A stretch of 64,000 nt of DNA, taken from the NCBI GenBank assembly GCA_038093975.1, contig JBBPTG010000032.1, positions 124,001 to 188,000 on the forward strand. Reading direction: 5' to 3'. Of the stretch, positions 1 through 12,193 are shown in pieces. Both the position numbers and the translations under genes were made by a program. How positions within the stretch are numbered: position 1 is the stretch's first letter; the number at the start of each line of letters is the position of its first letter. The notes under the pieces were generated by a model, which saw only the letters and a program-made list of their open reading frames with translations, was not told where the DNA came from and did no database searches. Source of the DNA: Chalciporus piperatus. Its lineage: Eukaryota; Basidiomycota; Agaricomycetes; Boletales; Boletaceae.

Positions 1-1704
1 TCGGTTGCCATGTCGGCTTTCAATGAGGTACGTTATCATACGCTTATCTAGCCTTTGGATACCTGTCCAACTCGTTCAAAAGGCAAACGTTGCGATGGTC
101 TGGGCAGAAACACTGCGTGTGGTCAACGAATGGTTCCAGGAGCTCGATGTCACCAACAACGGTTCAGACATCAACATGGATATGGTTCAACCCATGACTC
201 AGGTACGAGGAGTAACTCGGTGTCCGATAACTGCGTTTTACTCGGCTTCAGGCAACACTCATTGTCATCGCTGGTGCTGGCTTCGGAAAGAAGCTTTCGT
301 GGACTGGCGAATCATCAACGGAGCTGCCTTCCGGTTGCAAGCTTTCCTTCCGATCTGCGGTCATGGACTCTGTCAACAACCTCATCTTCAAAGCCCTGTT
401 CCCTGAATGGCTCTATCAACTCTCCTCGGGCTTCAGAATCCCTTTTCTCTCCTCCCGAGCTCTCTTGACCCGACTCGCGTTCCAAGATCTACGCACTCAC
501 ATGCTCGATCTCGTCGCTTCCGCTCGTATGGATATTGCTTCTTCCAAGCATTCTGGGGTTTTCGGTGCTGCGCTGTTGCGCAACCTCGTCGAGGCTAACA
601 TGAATCAGGATGGTGACTCCAAGAAGTTGACCGAAGGTGAGGTCCTCTCCAATATATTTGTGAAGTACGTTCCATATCCGTTTTGGGCTGAACTAACCAT
701 TGCTATCCTTCCTTTCAGGCATTCCTCCTCGCCGGACATGGTTCGTACACTCACTTTCTAAACACGACAACAAATGGGCTGATGTCCGTGCGAAGAAACC
801 TCTGCTCACACCCTCTGCTTCGCATTTGCGTTGATGGCCATTTACACAGAATGTCAACAAAAGGTCTGCGAGGAAGTCATGAGCATATGGCCTGAAGATA
901 TATCCGACGCACAGCTCGCAACGGTCAGTTCGTTTCGCTCGTTCGTACCAATATCTTCCACTGAACTAGAAACAATCACCTAGAACCACAAGGAACACTT
1001 GGAAAAGCTTGTCAGATTCCCGAGTTCGCCTGATAAAATAACACATTTTGACGCCGAGTATAGGAATACACCACGGCATTCTTCCGCGAAACTCTTCGCT
1101 TATTCCCCCCCGAGACTCGTATAGCAAAGAATGTCTATAAAGACACTGTTCTACCTGGCACCTACTTCGTTCCTGCGTCGAAACAGAGTCCTGCCGTCGA
1201 AGGAGAAAAGTTTACGCTCCCTATCCCAGCTGGGAGTGTAGTCTGCATGGACGTCTGGGCACTGCATACGAACCGTGAGTCACCCCCTTTTCTCGTGAAA
1301 TGATGCTCGTGCTCATCCCTCTCTCGATCCACCCTAGCGTTGTATTGGGGAGAGGACACCGAAGACTTCAAGCCTGAACGATTCATCGACACCGAGTCAT
1401 ATCAATGGCCCAGAAATGCGTGTAAGAGAACAGCATCAGATCCCCCAAATGCGTTTTCGGGATTGACGAGTTGTTGACAGATCTGCCGTTCTCCGGAGGT
1501 TTAAGATCGTGCATCGGCCAGCGATTCGCACTCGCGGAAAGCGTGTGTATTTTGGCGAGCGTTGTGCGTCGCTACCGGGTCCTAGTGCCTGATGACCTCG
1601 CATCACTGTCTCGTGAGGAGCAAAGGAAGACCCTGCTCAAGTGGACGACTGGTATCACTCTAACACCCTTGAATGCACGCGTGAAGCTATCTCGGCGGGG
1701 CTGA
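1..1704 (+). CDS. Cytochrome P450 monooxygenase, 5'-truncated by window edge
   Basis: Haem-thiolate monooxygenase, probably ER-bound and paired with P450 reductase; substrate unknown. Visible in order: an exon reading ANVAMVWAETLRVVNEW, the segment ATLIVIAGAGFGKK, the I-helix site AGHETSAHTLCF (restored by an intron from about 729 to 791), the K-helix ExxR in FRETLRLFPP (about 1085-1115), PERF in the meander (about 1375), and the haem loop FSGGLRSCIGQRFAL (about 1490-1535) with its Cys ligand. The last exon ends at a TGA at 1702-1704. At least seven short introns interrupt the visible part. The N-terminal membrane anchor and first exons lie outside the window. It faces the dioxygenase gene tail to tail, 270 bp away. 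Family membership is sure; the CYP family is not assigned. Confidence 0.93.
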
Positions 1705-1972
1705 CAGAAAACATGGCTTGACGATATGTGGTCTTGGTCCATTACTAATTTATGATACCCTGACTAATGGCCTGTTGGAGTTTGTGTTCCATCAAAAGTA
1801 CAATATGTATACATGCCAAAGAATATGGTATAGCTAACATTGGCTACACCCGAGGGCGATCCGCCAAGTTACCTGTGGGTTACTGCAAGATCCAGATGTT
1901 GAAACCAATAGTACAAGGTGAAAGGTATCGAGACTCGCACAATCCTGAAGCCAATATCGTACATCACCCAGA

Positions 1973-3394
1973 TCAGGCGTCTTTAGTTTGAAGATGGAGT
2001 GTTTCTGTTTCGTTGACAGCCCGGTCACGGATTATTTTCGACTGCTCTTCCGTGAGCAGTATGATATCATGCTTCAAGAGTTTGAAGGAACCGCCCTTGG
2101 GGAATCCGCGTTTACGAGCCTCGTCGTCGTCGTTAACCTGATCCATTTTCTGTACAACGAAGCCTCAACGTGAAAACTTGTGCTACCGGGTGAAATCCAG
2201 CACATACCACAACAAGAGATTTCTTGACACCAAATACAGCATCGCTCGTGAGATAGTCACATCCCTCTGGGTAGAACGCTGTGATAAGTTTGTGATAACC
2301 AGGAGCTTCGACCATCATGTGTAAATGATTAGGACGCATATTGTGGCGTCCTTGGGAGATCAGCAGTTCTCCAACAGGACCCTTCAATCAACCATCAGAA
2401 TCAGCGCTGGATCATTGATAGATCAGAAAAGTGAATGGAACTCACGTCGCCCGGAATGGGGTAAGGAACGGGCACAACGGCACGATATCCGAAGCTTCCA
2501 TCTTTCGCAGTGTGCAGGCGTCCACGACAATCCGGGCGGGTCCTATCAGCGTACTGTGTGTCGTAGAACCCTGTTGATCATTGAGTACATGGTCAAGACG
2601 TGTCAAAATGGATGATGCCTCTCAATCGAACCATACCGTTGTCATCCGTTTCCCATGTCTCAATGACGGCATCGGGTATGGGTTCACCTTCTGTGCTCAA
2701 GACTCGGCCTTCGACATACATGTATCGTCCCTTGCCTTCGGATGCGATTGAACCACCAAATTCAACTGAGGACAGCCTAGAGTTAGGGAACCCGATGGTG
2801 ATGTCAGAATCAGAGACTCACCATCTTCTGCATCGTCGGTATAGAAAGGCCCCAGGACACTGTTCTCCGTCGCACCACTTTCCACAGGGTTGTTGAGAGA
2901 GTCGACCAAGGCAGAGACGCCTAACACGTCGGAAAGGAGGATCATCTCCTGACGCAAAGGAGTACATGTCTGGCCTACTCGAGTCAAGAACTCGATGGTT
3001 GCCATCCATTCATCCGTGGAGAGGCTGAAAGAATGGTTAACGACAAGGACGATCCAAGACAGGTTGAATATCACGGACTTGGTCTCCTTCACGAATGCAT
3101 GAATGTGCTTGACGAGGAGCTGGTATATGAACTTGAGTCGTCTGCAGCATGAATCCGGTAAATGAGAAGTCAGGCAGCGAATCGGATGGCGTACGGGTTG
3201 GGCGTCTGTTCAACAAGCAACAAGAGGTTCGCTGTAATGATGTCCTGATTGTCTGGCAGCTTGTCAGACTAAAGTCAGCAGGCAAGAGGTTCCTTAGTCG
3301 CGAAATAGCGCACTGGCAATGGGAAGCTGGGTGGCGGAATTCCGTTGGAGACTGCGCGTTTGACTGTCTCTTGTGTGTGGCCGAAATCACTCAT
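1973..3394 (-). CDS. Intradiol ring-cleavage dioxygenase, probably hydroxyquinol 1,2-dioxygenase
   Basis: Non-haem Fe(III) dioxygenase opening hydroxyquinol or catechol between the two hydroxyls, a late step in breakdown of lignin-derived aromatics; probably cytosolic. The start MSDFGHTQETVKRAVSNG (3394) leads through introns near 3285-3330 and 3140-3195 to NPRLKFIYQLLVKHIHAF, then DEWMATIEFLTRVGQ, the conserved SVLGPFY, GFYDTQYADRTRPDCRGR, FGYRAVVPVPYPIPGD, and RPNHLHMMVEAPGYHKL with YLTSDAVFGVKKSLVV. All four expected iron ligands are visible: Tyr in YDTQYAD, Tyr in PVPYPIP and both His of NHLH. The last exon ends LHLQTKDA with a stop at 1973. The YDTQYAD and CRGRL wording resembles hydroxyquinol rather than plain catechol enzymes, but substrate is inferred. 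The neighbouring P450 fits an aromatic-catabolism context, with no proof of joint control. Confidence 0.93.
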
Positions 3395-4498
3395 GATGGT
3401 AGTCCTTCTGGTTCAAGAGTCAGATGTCCCAAAGAAGGCCTGATCGGATCTCGTTTATCTACCCCATCCAAGGACGGCCTGCGGTCCCCACACTCGCGCA
3501 CGCCGCGCACGGCTACTTAGTAGCTGCTACAAACGGGTAGATAAGATCTGTAAATATGCTCCGTAATCGACCTGCCAGGATTGGTGCCAGCCACCTTATT
3601 TACAGCACATATCTTCTCCCTTGTGCAATAGTACTGTTTCTGGCAACCCCCACAGACGGTGGATCGTGCGGAGCTTGTCGCTGGCAGCTGGGAGTTGAGT
3701 TATTCGCTCGATCCGCAATCACGGTGATCACGATGACTTGTACGATGTCATCGTGGCAGCGCGCAGTTCCTGAACTTTGCATACCGTATATCGAATAACA
3801 GGATGCGGCCGCCTCTGCTGGTGAAAGTGGCAACGGTGTCTCCCGTAATGAAACATCTTCTGGATTTTCCTTCCTGAAACATTACCCAGGGCCCAGAATT
3901 TTGAAGGGTGTCGTGTCAATGTGACGCCCAGTGTGACGACGGGGGTACAGTGGCACAGTGACCGCGACCGTGTTTCGGACTTCGACTACAGGAGAAGTTC
4001 CACAACGAAGCCGCGAATGCACGTGGACTTCAGGAGTAGGCTGTCTCAGCCGTTCCGACTCCTGATGCACGCAGGTAAACCCCACCCTCGACTTGCTGGT
4101 CTCGTCTCGTAGTTCGAACTATTCAAATTGGCTTCTCTTGCAGTTACCGATTGATTCCATATGATCTCCCTCGAAGTTCTTCGTGAATAGTGCCCCTGCG
4201 CCCCTGTGCGTTCAACCGATTAACCATCAACGATTCGAGGTCATGGAATTTGATGCGCGGTAAATCAGGGAGGAGCACAAGCCATCCTCTCACTCGGGTC
4301 AATCGGATTTGTTCGGTCTTTATATCATTGGACGCGACGCGACGCGTCTGTTTACCATTGTTATGCAGATCTACCGAGCTTGTCCTCCAAGTCTACGCGA
4401 CCTCTCAAGTTACTTAACAACGCTAATCATTCGGCCACTCGCATACCTTCCCCGCACTCTAATGCTATATCCCCAATAATCCAAACGCGAAATTTTTA
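3395..4498. other. Intergenic, divergent promoter region
   Basis: This stretch separates the start of the dioxygenase (minus) from the start of EXO1 (plus). Open frames here are short (at most about 80 codons), overlap on both strands and match nothing I recognise. No RNA gene seen. Confidence 0.6.
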
Positions 4499-7061
4499 AT
4501 GGGTATTTCGGGTTTACTTCCACTGCTGAAGTCCATCCAAGTCAGCAAGCATCTATCCGACTTCGCCGGGCAAACCTTGGCTGTGGACGCGTACGTCTGG
4601 CTACATCGGGGGGTCTATGCATGCGCCACTGAGCTCGCTACTGGAAAGAAGACGACCAAGTGAGTTTCCGATACTCGGGGTCGTCCTCAGGCTCTGCACG
4701 GCCTGCATGCCTGCCGCTGTGAGACTGACGTTCTGACATACATCAAGGTATGTCGACTATGCCATGAATCGGGTTCGACTCTTGCGTCACCACAAGATAA
4801 AGCCATATGTCGTCTTCGACGGAGGACCTCTGCCCGCGAAGAAAGGGACCGAAAGCGAACGGAGGAAGCGGAGAGCAGAGAACCTTTCGAAAGCCAATGC
4901 CCTCGCCGCGCAGGGTAAACATAGTCAAGCACGCGATTTCTACCTCAAATGTGTCGACGTGACTCCAGAAATGGCTTACCAGTTCATCAAAGTAAGTGTT
5001 ACTATCCTCTGTGGACGTGCGTTGACGGCTCTTCGTAGGTTCTACGAGCTGAAGGTATACAATACGTGGTTGCGCCGTACGAAGCGGATGCCCAGTTGGC
5101 TTACCTAGAACGCATTGGACTAGTGGATGGTATCATAACCGAAGATTCTGACCTCCTCGTATTTGGTTGTCGCAAAGTTCTCTTCAAACTTGATTCGGTG
5201 TCAAGTACCATTACGTCTATATCCAGGGACGACTTTGGGTCTGTGACGACGACCGAATCTGGGATATCATTACTGGGATGGACCGATTCTCAGTTTCGCG
5301 CGATGGCAATCCTCAGCGGCTGCGATTATCTTCCCAGCATACCTGGCGTTGGGTTGAAGACCGCTTGGACGCTATTGAAAAAGCATCGCACCGTTGGACA
5401 GCTAGTACGGGCTTTGAAGCTGGAGGGGAAGAAGCCTGTGCCCAAGGGTTACCTCGAGGCATACTACCTGGCTGAGAAGGTGTTTCTGCACCAGCGGGTT
5501 TATTGCCCTTTGGACGAGAAGCTCGTCTGCTTGACTGAGATCACCGCGCCGGACGTGATGGATGACGAAACCGAGGCCTATATCGGGAGGTGGCGATAAT
5601 TTTCTCCCGCTGTCCACTTCTGATGGCTAATGATGCTGGCATGACAGCAACTTAGATCCTTCTTTGGCGAAAACGCTCGCACTTGGGGACATGAACCCGA
5701 TCACACATTTGCCAATAACGGATATCAATCCCGGGTTCGTGCCTCGAGTGTCCAAGGCGCCTCCGCTTCATTTCGATAATATCAAGCATTCGCGTACCGA
5801 CAAAGGCAAAGGAAAGGCTAAAGCAGATCAAGGCAGCATTGGTCTTTTGCAATTTTTAAGTGAGACACGTTTGATTTCTCGTGGTGATATGTCATTCAAT
5901 TCAGTTTTAGCTCCTAAGCCTCAATTAATGCTATCTCGTCCCACGAGGAAAATGTCTACAGCGGGGGGAAGGAGCGGTAAAAGGACGCTCGCTGACGTCC
6001 TGGATGACGATTTGGCTGCTAAGCGGATCAAAATTGAGGGCAGTGGCTCCGATGCGGGGCAGCGATCGCGGAAAAGCGGTTCCCCTGCCGTAAGGCAGGG
6101 CAGCGCCGCTGACCTGCTGCCAGCTCCCTCACGACCGTCTTCAGTGCATCATCTAGACGACCTCACGCCTTATGGAAAGGAGAATATCGATCCTTTTCTT
6201 TCACTTGAGGGTAATCTTGACGAACCACCCGATTGTATTCATCAAGAAGATGGATATATGTCGCCACCACCTTCTTATTTCCGATTCGCCACACCGGACC
6301 TCTCATCCCCCATTCGAAATCCACCCAAGTCATCAGCAGAGATACATGAAAGCACCGATGACTTCGGAGCGGATATCGTCTCAAGTCCTCTGGCGACGAA
6401 GCGGCGTTCTCCGCTGCGTCACAGGTGCAGTATGTCACCCCGCCAACGTGAGGCACACGAGGTGATCCTTGTTCACGACACTCCGCCACCTGTCGGGCCA
6501 GAAATCCGCGGCCCTGACCTCAGGGATATTCTTAGTATATGCTCAGCAGACGACATCGAGGAGATTGATGTCCTTGAGACATCCGAAGCCACATCTCCCT
6601 CTCCCCCGGGTCCGATGACCCCCGACGACCCTGTGTTTGCGGAAGATACGGTCGCAGTCGACGTCGCAATTTCGGATGATATTGACCCCGAGGTCTGTGC
6701 GAGCCAAACACGGATCCAGACTGTCGCAAATGGATGGTGGAATAAGTGGGCCATGAAGAAAGGACCTCAGACAGCGCACGTAAGCAATGCCCTTTTTCGG
6801 CTCGTCAAACGCTAACTTTGTCCTTCACAGAACCTACCTGTGCTTAGACGTCTTGAAACAACCATCACTCCTGATGGCAGGCAATCGGGGCAAAGGTCAC
6901 AGGGCTCTGCGCCACCAAATGCCAAAACCTCGCGCGTGCTTCATGGACCCTCAAGCACTAGGAAAACCCTGGCCTTGTTCGAGAACAAATCGAAAGTCAA
7001 TGGAAGCCATGTGGTCTCAGGACGGCCGTCGAGAGCAGGGCCCACTGACACACCTGGATGA
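4499..7061 (+). CDS. EXO1: Exonuclease 1 (Rad2/XPG-family 5' nuclease)
   Basis: Metal-dependent 5'-3' exonuclease and flap nuclease of mismatch repair and double-strand-break end resection, nuclear. The start MGISGLLPLLKSIQVSKHL is diagnostic. The XPG-N domain carries metal-binding Asp in LAVDAYVWLHRG and VVFDGGPLP; the XPG-I domain has VVAPYEADAQLAYLERIG and ITEDSDLLVFG; the H3TH segment reads ILSGCDYLPSIPGVGLKTA. These acidic catalytic residues look intact. Exons: 4499-4659, 4748-4991, 5039 to about 5589, about 5646-6780 and about 6832-7061, with GT-AG introns. The long C-terminal half is Ser/Pro/Asp-rich and disordered (with KRIKIEG and other basic patches), as usual for EXO1, where partners such as MutS/MutL proteins and PCNA bind. 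MSH6 lies 13 kb downstream on the same strand. Confidence 0.96.
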
Positions 7062-8426
7062 GGCAGTTGCGTGTTTACGCGGTCAGGTAAGCATTGCGCA
7101 ACCAATAGCTAGTCGATATCTCATCATGCATAGGTTTGGATATTAATTTTTGGATTATACATGCACGGATGTCATACTATGTTCATGCGCGGAAATCAGG
7201 TGCAGGGAATCGACTGAAGGTTTGGAAGCTTGAGCGAATGGGGCGTACGAATGGGGCGTAATGGGAACCCACTTCAAGTTGGGTAAGTCCACGCGAGGTG
7301 CTTCCGGAACAAGAACCGTTCCATTTTTCGGTACCCATCATCCCCTTTGTCGATTTTTTTCTCCGGGTGATCGTGGTGGGAGCCAAGGATCTCCACTGGG
7401 TCAATCTTGGCTGCGATCACCTTGGGAGGGAAAGATTCGGAATCGGACGTGTTGATGACTTCAGGATGGTTTTACTTTATGTTATGTTTATGTACAAGAC
7501 TTTCTCTTATCTCTTAATTCGGTTCGTGATGATTGGAAATTATGATACAGCCAGTCAACGAAAACTTGGGAAATCTTTTGTGAGGGATCCTAGTAGAAAC
7601 CCCGATAGTTCGGAGCGTGTTGGAGTTGGGGGAAGTTCTCGACCACTGACTCCTGAGTGCACGCTGGCGTCGCGGAGTTGAAAACTCATGGGTTTGGTTC
7701 AGCCATCCAGAGACTGCCAGAAGACTCATCTTCCCCTCAAGAACCGCCGGCTCACGGGGTTGCATGTTGGCAAGCCAAGGCAGGCTACGCCTGTTTGAGT
7801 GGTAATAATACCAGCCAATGATTATTCGCCTGTGCACTAAACTGAACAAAACAACTCAACAGGGATCGTGGGCTCGTTCGGGTCACGTATCGCCTCAAGG
7901 CTGATATGTGAACATTGCGAGCTTCAGATGATGTGTCAGTTACCAGGGGTCTTCCACAAACAAGGGCCTCGCTTTATCTGACAGTGCTTGCCGTTTGCGT
8001 TTCATAGGCTGTTAATTAGGCCAGTGATGTGTCAATTAGGGATAGGTGATCCAAACCGGGGGTGAAGTTTTACGGTCTCGTGGTGTGGTAACGCCCCTCA
8101 TGTTTTCAGGAGACGCCCCGCCATTCACTCGCCGAGAGTACCTCATGTCCTGTTACTACCACCCGTGCTGCGAGCATGGGCCGCTCCTTTTATCTGAGAC
8201 CTTTCAGAGGTCTTGTGCTCAACTCTCCCATCGCATCAGCTTCTCCCAGGCAACTTGACTTGCGGCGAATTGTTATTATTCCTGCTTTGTAGCTGGTTGT
8301 ACCCTTTTCCACGGTGAAGAATAGGGCAGTCCCCAGTTCCTTCTGGTACGTGCCGGGCTCGACACCCTCGCATGGGCCTAGAAATGATCCCAATGATCCC
8401 CTTCCAGGCCATCTCTCTGCCCCTCC
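7062..8426. other. Intergenic, no gene supported
   Basis: This is the 3' flank of EXO1 and the 5' flank of the C2H2 gene. A 127-codon open frame at 7298-7681 overlaps another on the opposite strand, has no family signature and low-information composition, so it is not called. Confidence 0.55.
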
Positions 8427-10138
8427 ATGGGTGACACATCTGGTGATATTTACTTTGCTGGCGGACCCACTCGCACCCACTCAAGACACCGCTCCAACTC
8501 GGATGAACAAAATATCCTCCCCCATCTCCTGTCACCTCTTCCCTGCGAAACCGCCCAGTTTAACCCTTACCTGAGTGCTAGCGAGGCTCCACAAAATATC
8601 AGCGTGCAGTTCATGCACTCCTGCTCGGGTCAGGATGCCACTCAACTGGACTCTGATATTTTGCCTCGGCGCCACACTTTCGAAGAGGCCAACCCGGACA
8701 TGCTTGTTCACCAAACCGTGTATCCCGAGTCGTCCCAGCGCACCACGACACATGCAATGTCCCACTACGCCAGTGACGCGTCCCGATTCAACTACGTCGC
8801 TAGCGATCTTGCATCGCTTCACATCGCCGACTCATCGACATCCATGCAAGGGGCCCAGATAATGAGGAGAAGCTCTCTACCAACTACCTGGGTGTGTGGC
8901 GAGCCCTCGTTTCGTCAAAACCTCTGACAGGTACTTTAGCCCTCACATGCGCCAGAGGAATATCCCCATTGGATCCAGCTTCCCTCAAGGATGGCGAGGT
9001 CCCCAGCGAGCGAACCACCCGAGAGCATTTCTGATGAGTCCTATCAAGACTCCGATGTCGAAGATACCTCCCAAATGTCTCCGATGATGAACGAATTCCA
9101 GGTCCAATCATTGGGGAGTACCAACCCTTCGCCACAACACATGTACCGCAGGCAGGCCTTGCAGCCCTCTGTGATGACGTTCCAGCTCTCCGATACGATG
9201 CTACAGCCCGTCGACGACCCGGAGAATCGACATATCCTGGGAAGTTTGTTGGATATCAACCTTGTTGCGGACGAAGATTCGGAGATCACTCACCTTCCCT
9301 CTCCATCAACCCTGCAGTCTTCCTCTCTCACAGCTCTCGGAGCCGGCAGGTTACAGGGTCGTAGCACGAGGCCTCGGCACGAAAGCGAGCGGGCAGTCAG
9401 AACTTGGCTCCCCGCGCCTGGGTCCTCGTCCCCTCCTTTGTCAAGCAGCTTCCCTCCCCCGTCCCCCAACGCCTCCACCGCCTCGCACCGCGGCCCTCAA
9501 CGGTCGAAACAACAGCAGAAAAAGTCGAAAATGCACCAGTGCGAACAATGCAAGAAGCTGTTCCCTCGGCCCAGCGGGTTGGCTACGCATATGAATTCAC
9601 ATTCAGGAGCGAAACGTGGGTATTTGATGAGCATCATTGTTGGTCCCCTGCTAACGAATTGCGGTCAGCGTATAAATGCATCGTACCGGGCTGTGACAAA
9701 AGCTTCGCTGTTCGATCCAACGCGAAACGACATCTTCGTACTCACGGAATCGACCCATCGGCGTCCGATAACGTTCCCTCCAGCCCTCGCTTTACGGTTG
9801 GGTTTGAGGAACCTCTGGTAACGCAGGTCCATGATCTAGGAAGGCAGCCATCGAGGTATAGGTGGATTGCGCAAACCCCATCTCCACGGGAACACGACTG
9901 GCGCCAAGGCTCGTCGTCCGCAGGAGGAGGAGAAAGTCTAAGAGCCCCACATGCTGGCCTGACGTTCCAGACTAGCATGTCGTCAGCGACGTCGTCCAAC
10001 TTATCGAATGGCTCTGATGACGATTTCGATGAAGTCGCGTCTTCGAGTGTCGCCGACCTTCACCAGTATCAACACGATTATAACAGAGACTCTGAAGAAT
10101 TCTCCGGTTCTTACCCGAGCTATCGGGATTACCATTAA
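8427..10138 (+). CDS. C2H2 zinc-finger protein, two fingers
   Basis: Probable sequence-specific transcription factor, nuclear. Exons 8427-8891, 8940-9615 and 9669-10138 join in frame. The first 350 or so residues are Ser/Pro/Thr-rich with no domain. Finger 1 reads CEQCKKLFPRPSGLATHMNS then H, and finger 2 CIVPGCDKSFAVRSNAKRHL followed by RTH. They are joined across the second intron by SGAKPYK, a variant of the classic TGEKPY linker, which confirms the splice. The tail has a Ser-rich acidic run (SNGSDDDFDEVASSS) that could be an activation region. This layout, a long disordered N-terminus then a C-terminal finger pair, is common in Agaricomycete regulators. Target genes cannot be inferred. 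The start at 8427 is the first ATG of a long open frame; an upstream exon cannot be excluded. Confidence 0.85.
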
Positions 10139-10298
10139 TTCCGCGCTTGACCATTCTGGCTAACGTTTGAACGAGTCGACGACTCCTCGTCCTTTTCACA
10201 TGTCACGCTGATATGATTTCTTGCACCACCATATATCCTTTATAATCTAGCTTGGCCGGCATCAGCTATTGCAACAAACACAGTATATTGCACTGCAT

Positions 10299-10916
10299 CT
10301 ATTTCACTATATTTAAGGGTTCCCTCCGTGATTTAGGCTTCGGTCCGTACAGTACTCGATTGGCAATTCCGATAGGTATATCATATAGCTCTGGGACGAT
10401 GGTTGTGTCTGCATGTTTGAGGTACGGACTAGCCAGGTCCAAGCTCGGGAAATGGGCTTTAGAGTCTAGTGGATCGATTAATTCACAAATATACCGCAAT
10501 TTATATATAGTGAATCCTTGGCTCACCTACTATCGCATAAACGTCATTAAATGAAGGAGTGTGGGCAATTGCGAGAGAAAAATATATGGAGTATGTCAGG
10601 AGTACTATGACGATGGAGTACGCTGGCAGGAGAAGGGCCCATTCGCTGAGTTACCCATGAGTGCGTTGTTGACATGGTGAAAAAATGAAAGAAAAAAAAA
10701 TTCCACATACCGGCTTGGGTACCATTGAATCCCTAACCAGACGACATACTCGTCTGGAAGGAGTGCCCACAAAACATAAACGATGAAAAGAACAGACGTT
10801 GACGACCAAGCGACGAATCCGTAAAATTCGGTTGCGCGACTGCGGTATTCACGCGGCGGTTCGTGGGGAGCTGGCGCAAGTGGTGCTACAGGAGACGTTG
10901 GCTCCTGTCGCTGCAT
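10299..10916 (-). CDS. GPI19: PIG-P/GPI19 subunit of GPI-GlcNAc transferase
   Basis: Small ER membrane subunit of the complex that adds GlcNAc to phosphatidylinositol, the first step of GPI-anchor synthesis. Three exons: 10916-10711, 10645-10527 and 10465-10299, with 65- and 61-nt introns. After a Pro-rich start, exon 1 holds EFYGFVAWSSTSVLFIVYVL followed by WALLP and GIQWYPSR, the family signature with the first membrane helix. Exon 2 gives REWALLLPAYSIVIVLLTYS, the second helix. Exon 3 gives VPELYDIPIGIANRVLYGP, the conserved C-terminal PIG-P motif. The signature across all three exons makes the call firm despite the small size of about 160 residues. The GPI-anchored Crh-type enzyme at 18-20 kb would depend on this pathway. 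Confidence 0.92.
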
Positions 10917-11160
10917 ACTTCGAGGGTCTTGGGGCGGAGATATGGTGTATGTTTTGGGTGTTCAGCGTCAGCGCCAGCTCCGTGACGGTGCCAGGCAATG
11001 ATTAGCCTGAGAGTGGCATCAAAGTCACTGAGCAAGATCTATTTGATTGGCAATGCCAAGCCACCCTGTCGCTGCAACAAACGGTCAGTGCGCATCTTCC
11101 ACGATCCTCACACTTGGTCTGGAGCACATACCCACCAGTCTGGCTCAGAACGACTCCACG

Positions 11161-12097
11161 ATGTCGATCACAGCGCTCCAATCGAGTAAAAAAGTACTTA
11201 GGAAGACAATGACGAAGGTCCTTCGAGATCTCACGCAGTCAGAGGTGCAATCTCAGTGTAAATGTTGCTCAAACCCCACGATTTTCGAGCTGACGAGCGA
11301 GGGATGAATATGTACAGCAGAGGCTATCGCGGCCAAGGTCATGGCGCTCCCAGTATTGAGGAGTTGCAAAACTGTCAGTTGTTACATGAGCATGCCTACT
11401 GCAGAAGTACAGACGACTTCGTTGATCATGAATATTCTGGCAGACAACGGTACGGGGACATCTTTCTCATCTATGCGACACTAGAGCACAGTCATGGCAG
11501 GGAAGAAACTCTTTGTGCCGAGCCTTGCCTCCGAAGATGGACACATGGACTTCGTGAGGCTGTACAACGAAGAAGACTTTCGGACGCTCCCAGCCGGCTT
11601 GTGGGGCATCCCTGAACCTACAAGTGAATGGGGGAACCATAAACGACAGAGCGGTATGTCACCTCAGATCTGCAGTGCCTCATCGATGAACCAAATCGCA
11701 AAACCTGCCAGTCCTGGACGCCTCATGCGAAGACCTTGACTTGATACTCGTTCCAGGTCAGTGTTTCATCTACACGAGGTTGGTGGTAATTGAATGGGCC
11801 CCCTGCCCCGGCCTCTGGCAGGTGTTGCGTTCGATCGATCTCTATCGCGTTTGGGACACGGTAAAGGCTATTATGACCGTTTCATCTCTTCCTATATCAG
11901 CGCCGCCAAACGGCCACGGCCTCTTTTAGGTAGCCCAAAATTACGTTCTATCGAAGCCAAGCTAATCAAATATCTCAGTTGCGCTGTCCTTCCAACAGCA
12001 GTTACTGGAAGCAGGGGAAGTGCCAGTGGGAGACCACGATTGGAAGGTAGATATGATTCTAACGCCGAGGGACACTATTACCAGAGAGACCTTGTGA
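11161..12097 (+). CDS. FAU1: 5-formyltetrahydrofolate cyclo-ligase
   Basis: ATP-dependent enzyme converting 5-formyl-THF to 5,10-methenyl-THF, returning stored folate to the one-carbon pool. The start MSITALQSSKKVLRKTMTKV is followed by EAIAAKVMALPVLRSCKTVS and CYMSMPTAEVQT, matching the N-terminal fold with its conserved SMP motif. Next come FVPSLASEDGHMDF, LWGIPEPTSEW, LDLILVPGVAFDRSLSRL and the nucleotide-binding loop GHGKGYYDRF. The last exon ends KVDMILTPRDTITRETL at TGA 12095-12097. At least five short introns are needed; I resolved them by frame (for example donor GTAAATG near 11254 and a 60-nt intron inside VPG). Size about 220 residues, normal for the family. The gene is convergent with RAD51C, with about 97 bp between stops. 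Confidence 0.92.
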
Positions 12098-12193
12098 TTG
12101 TATAGCTGTGTTGTCCTGAAAGAGGTTCTGTAACCTTGCGGCCATCCCATGTCCGCTATGAACCATCCTGGATTATGCTCATGCATCAGCTGG

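Noticed and set aside
2600..2896. 98-codon plus-strand open frame
   Set aside because: Antisense shadow of the dioxygenase exons.
7298..7681. 127-codon open frame after EXO1
   Set aside because: No domain or splice partner; overlaps an opposite frame and probably lies in flanking sequence.
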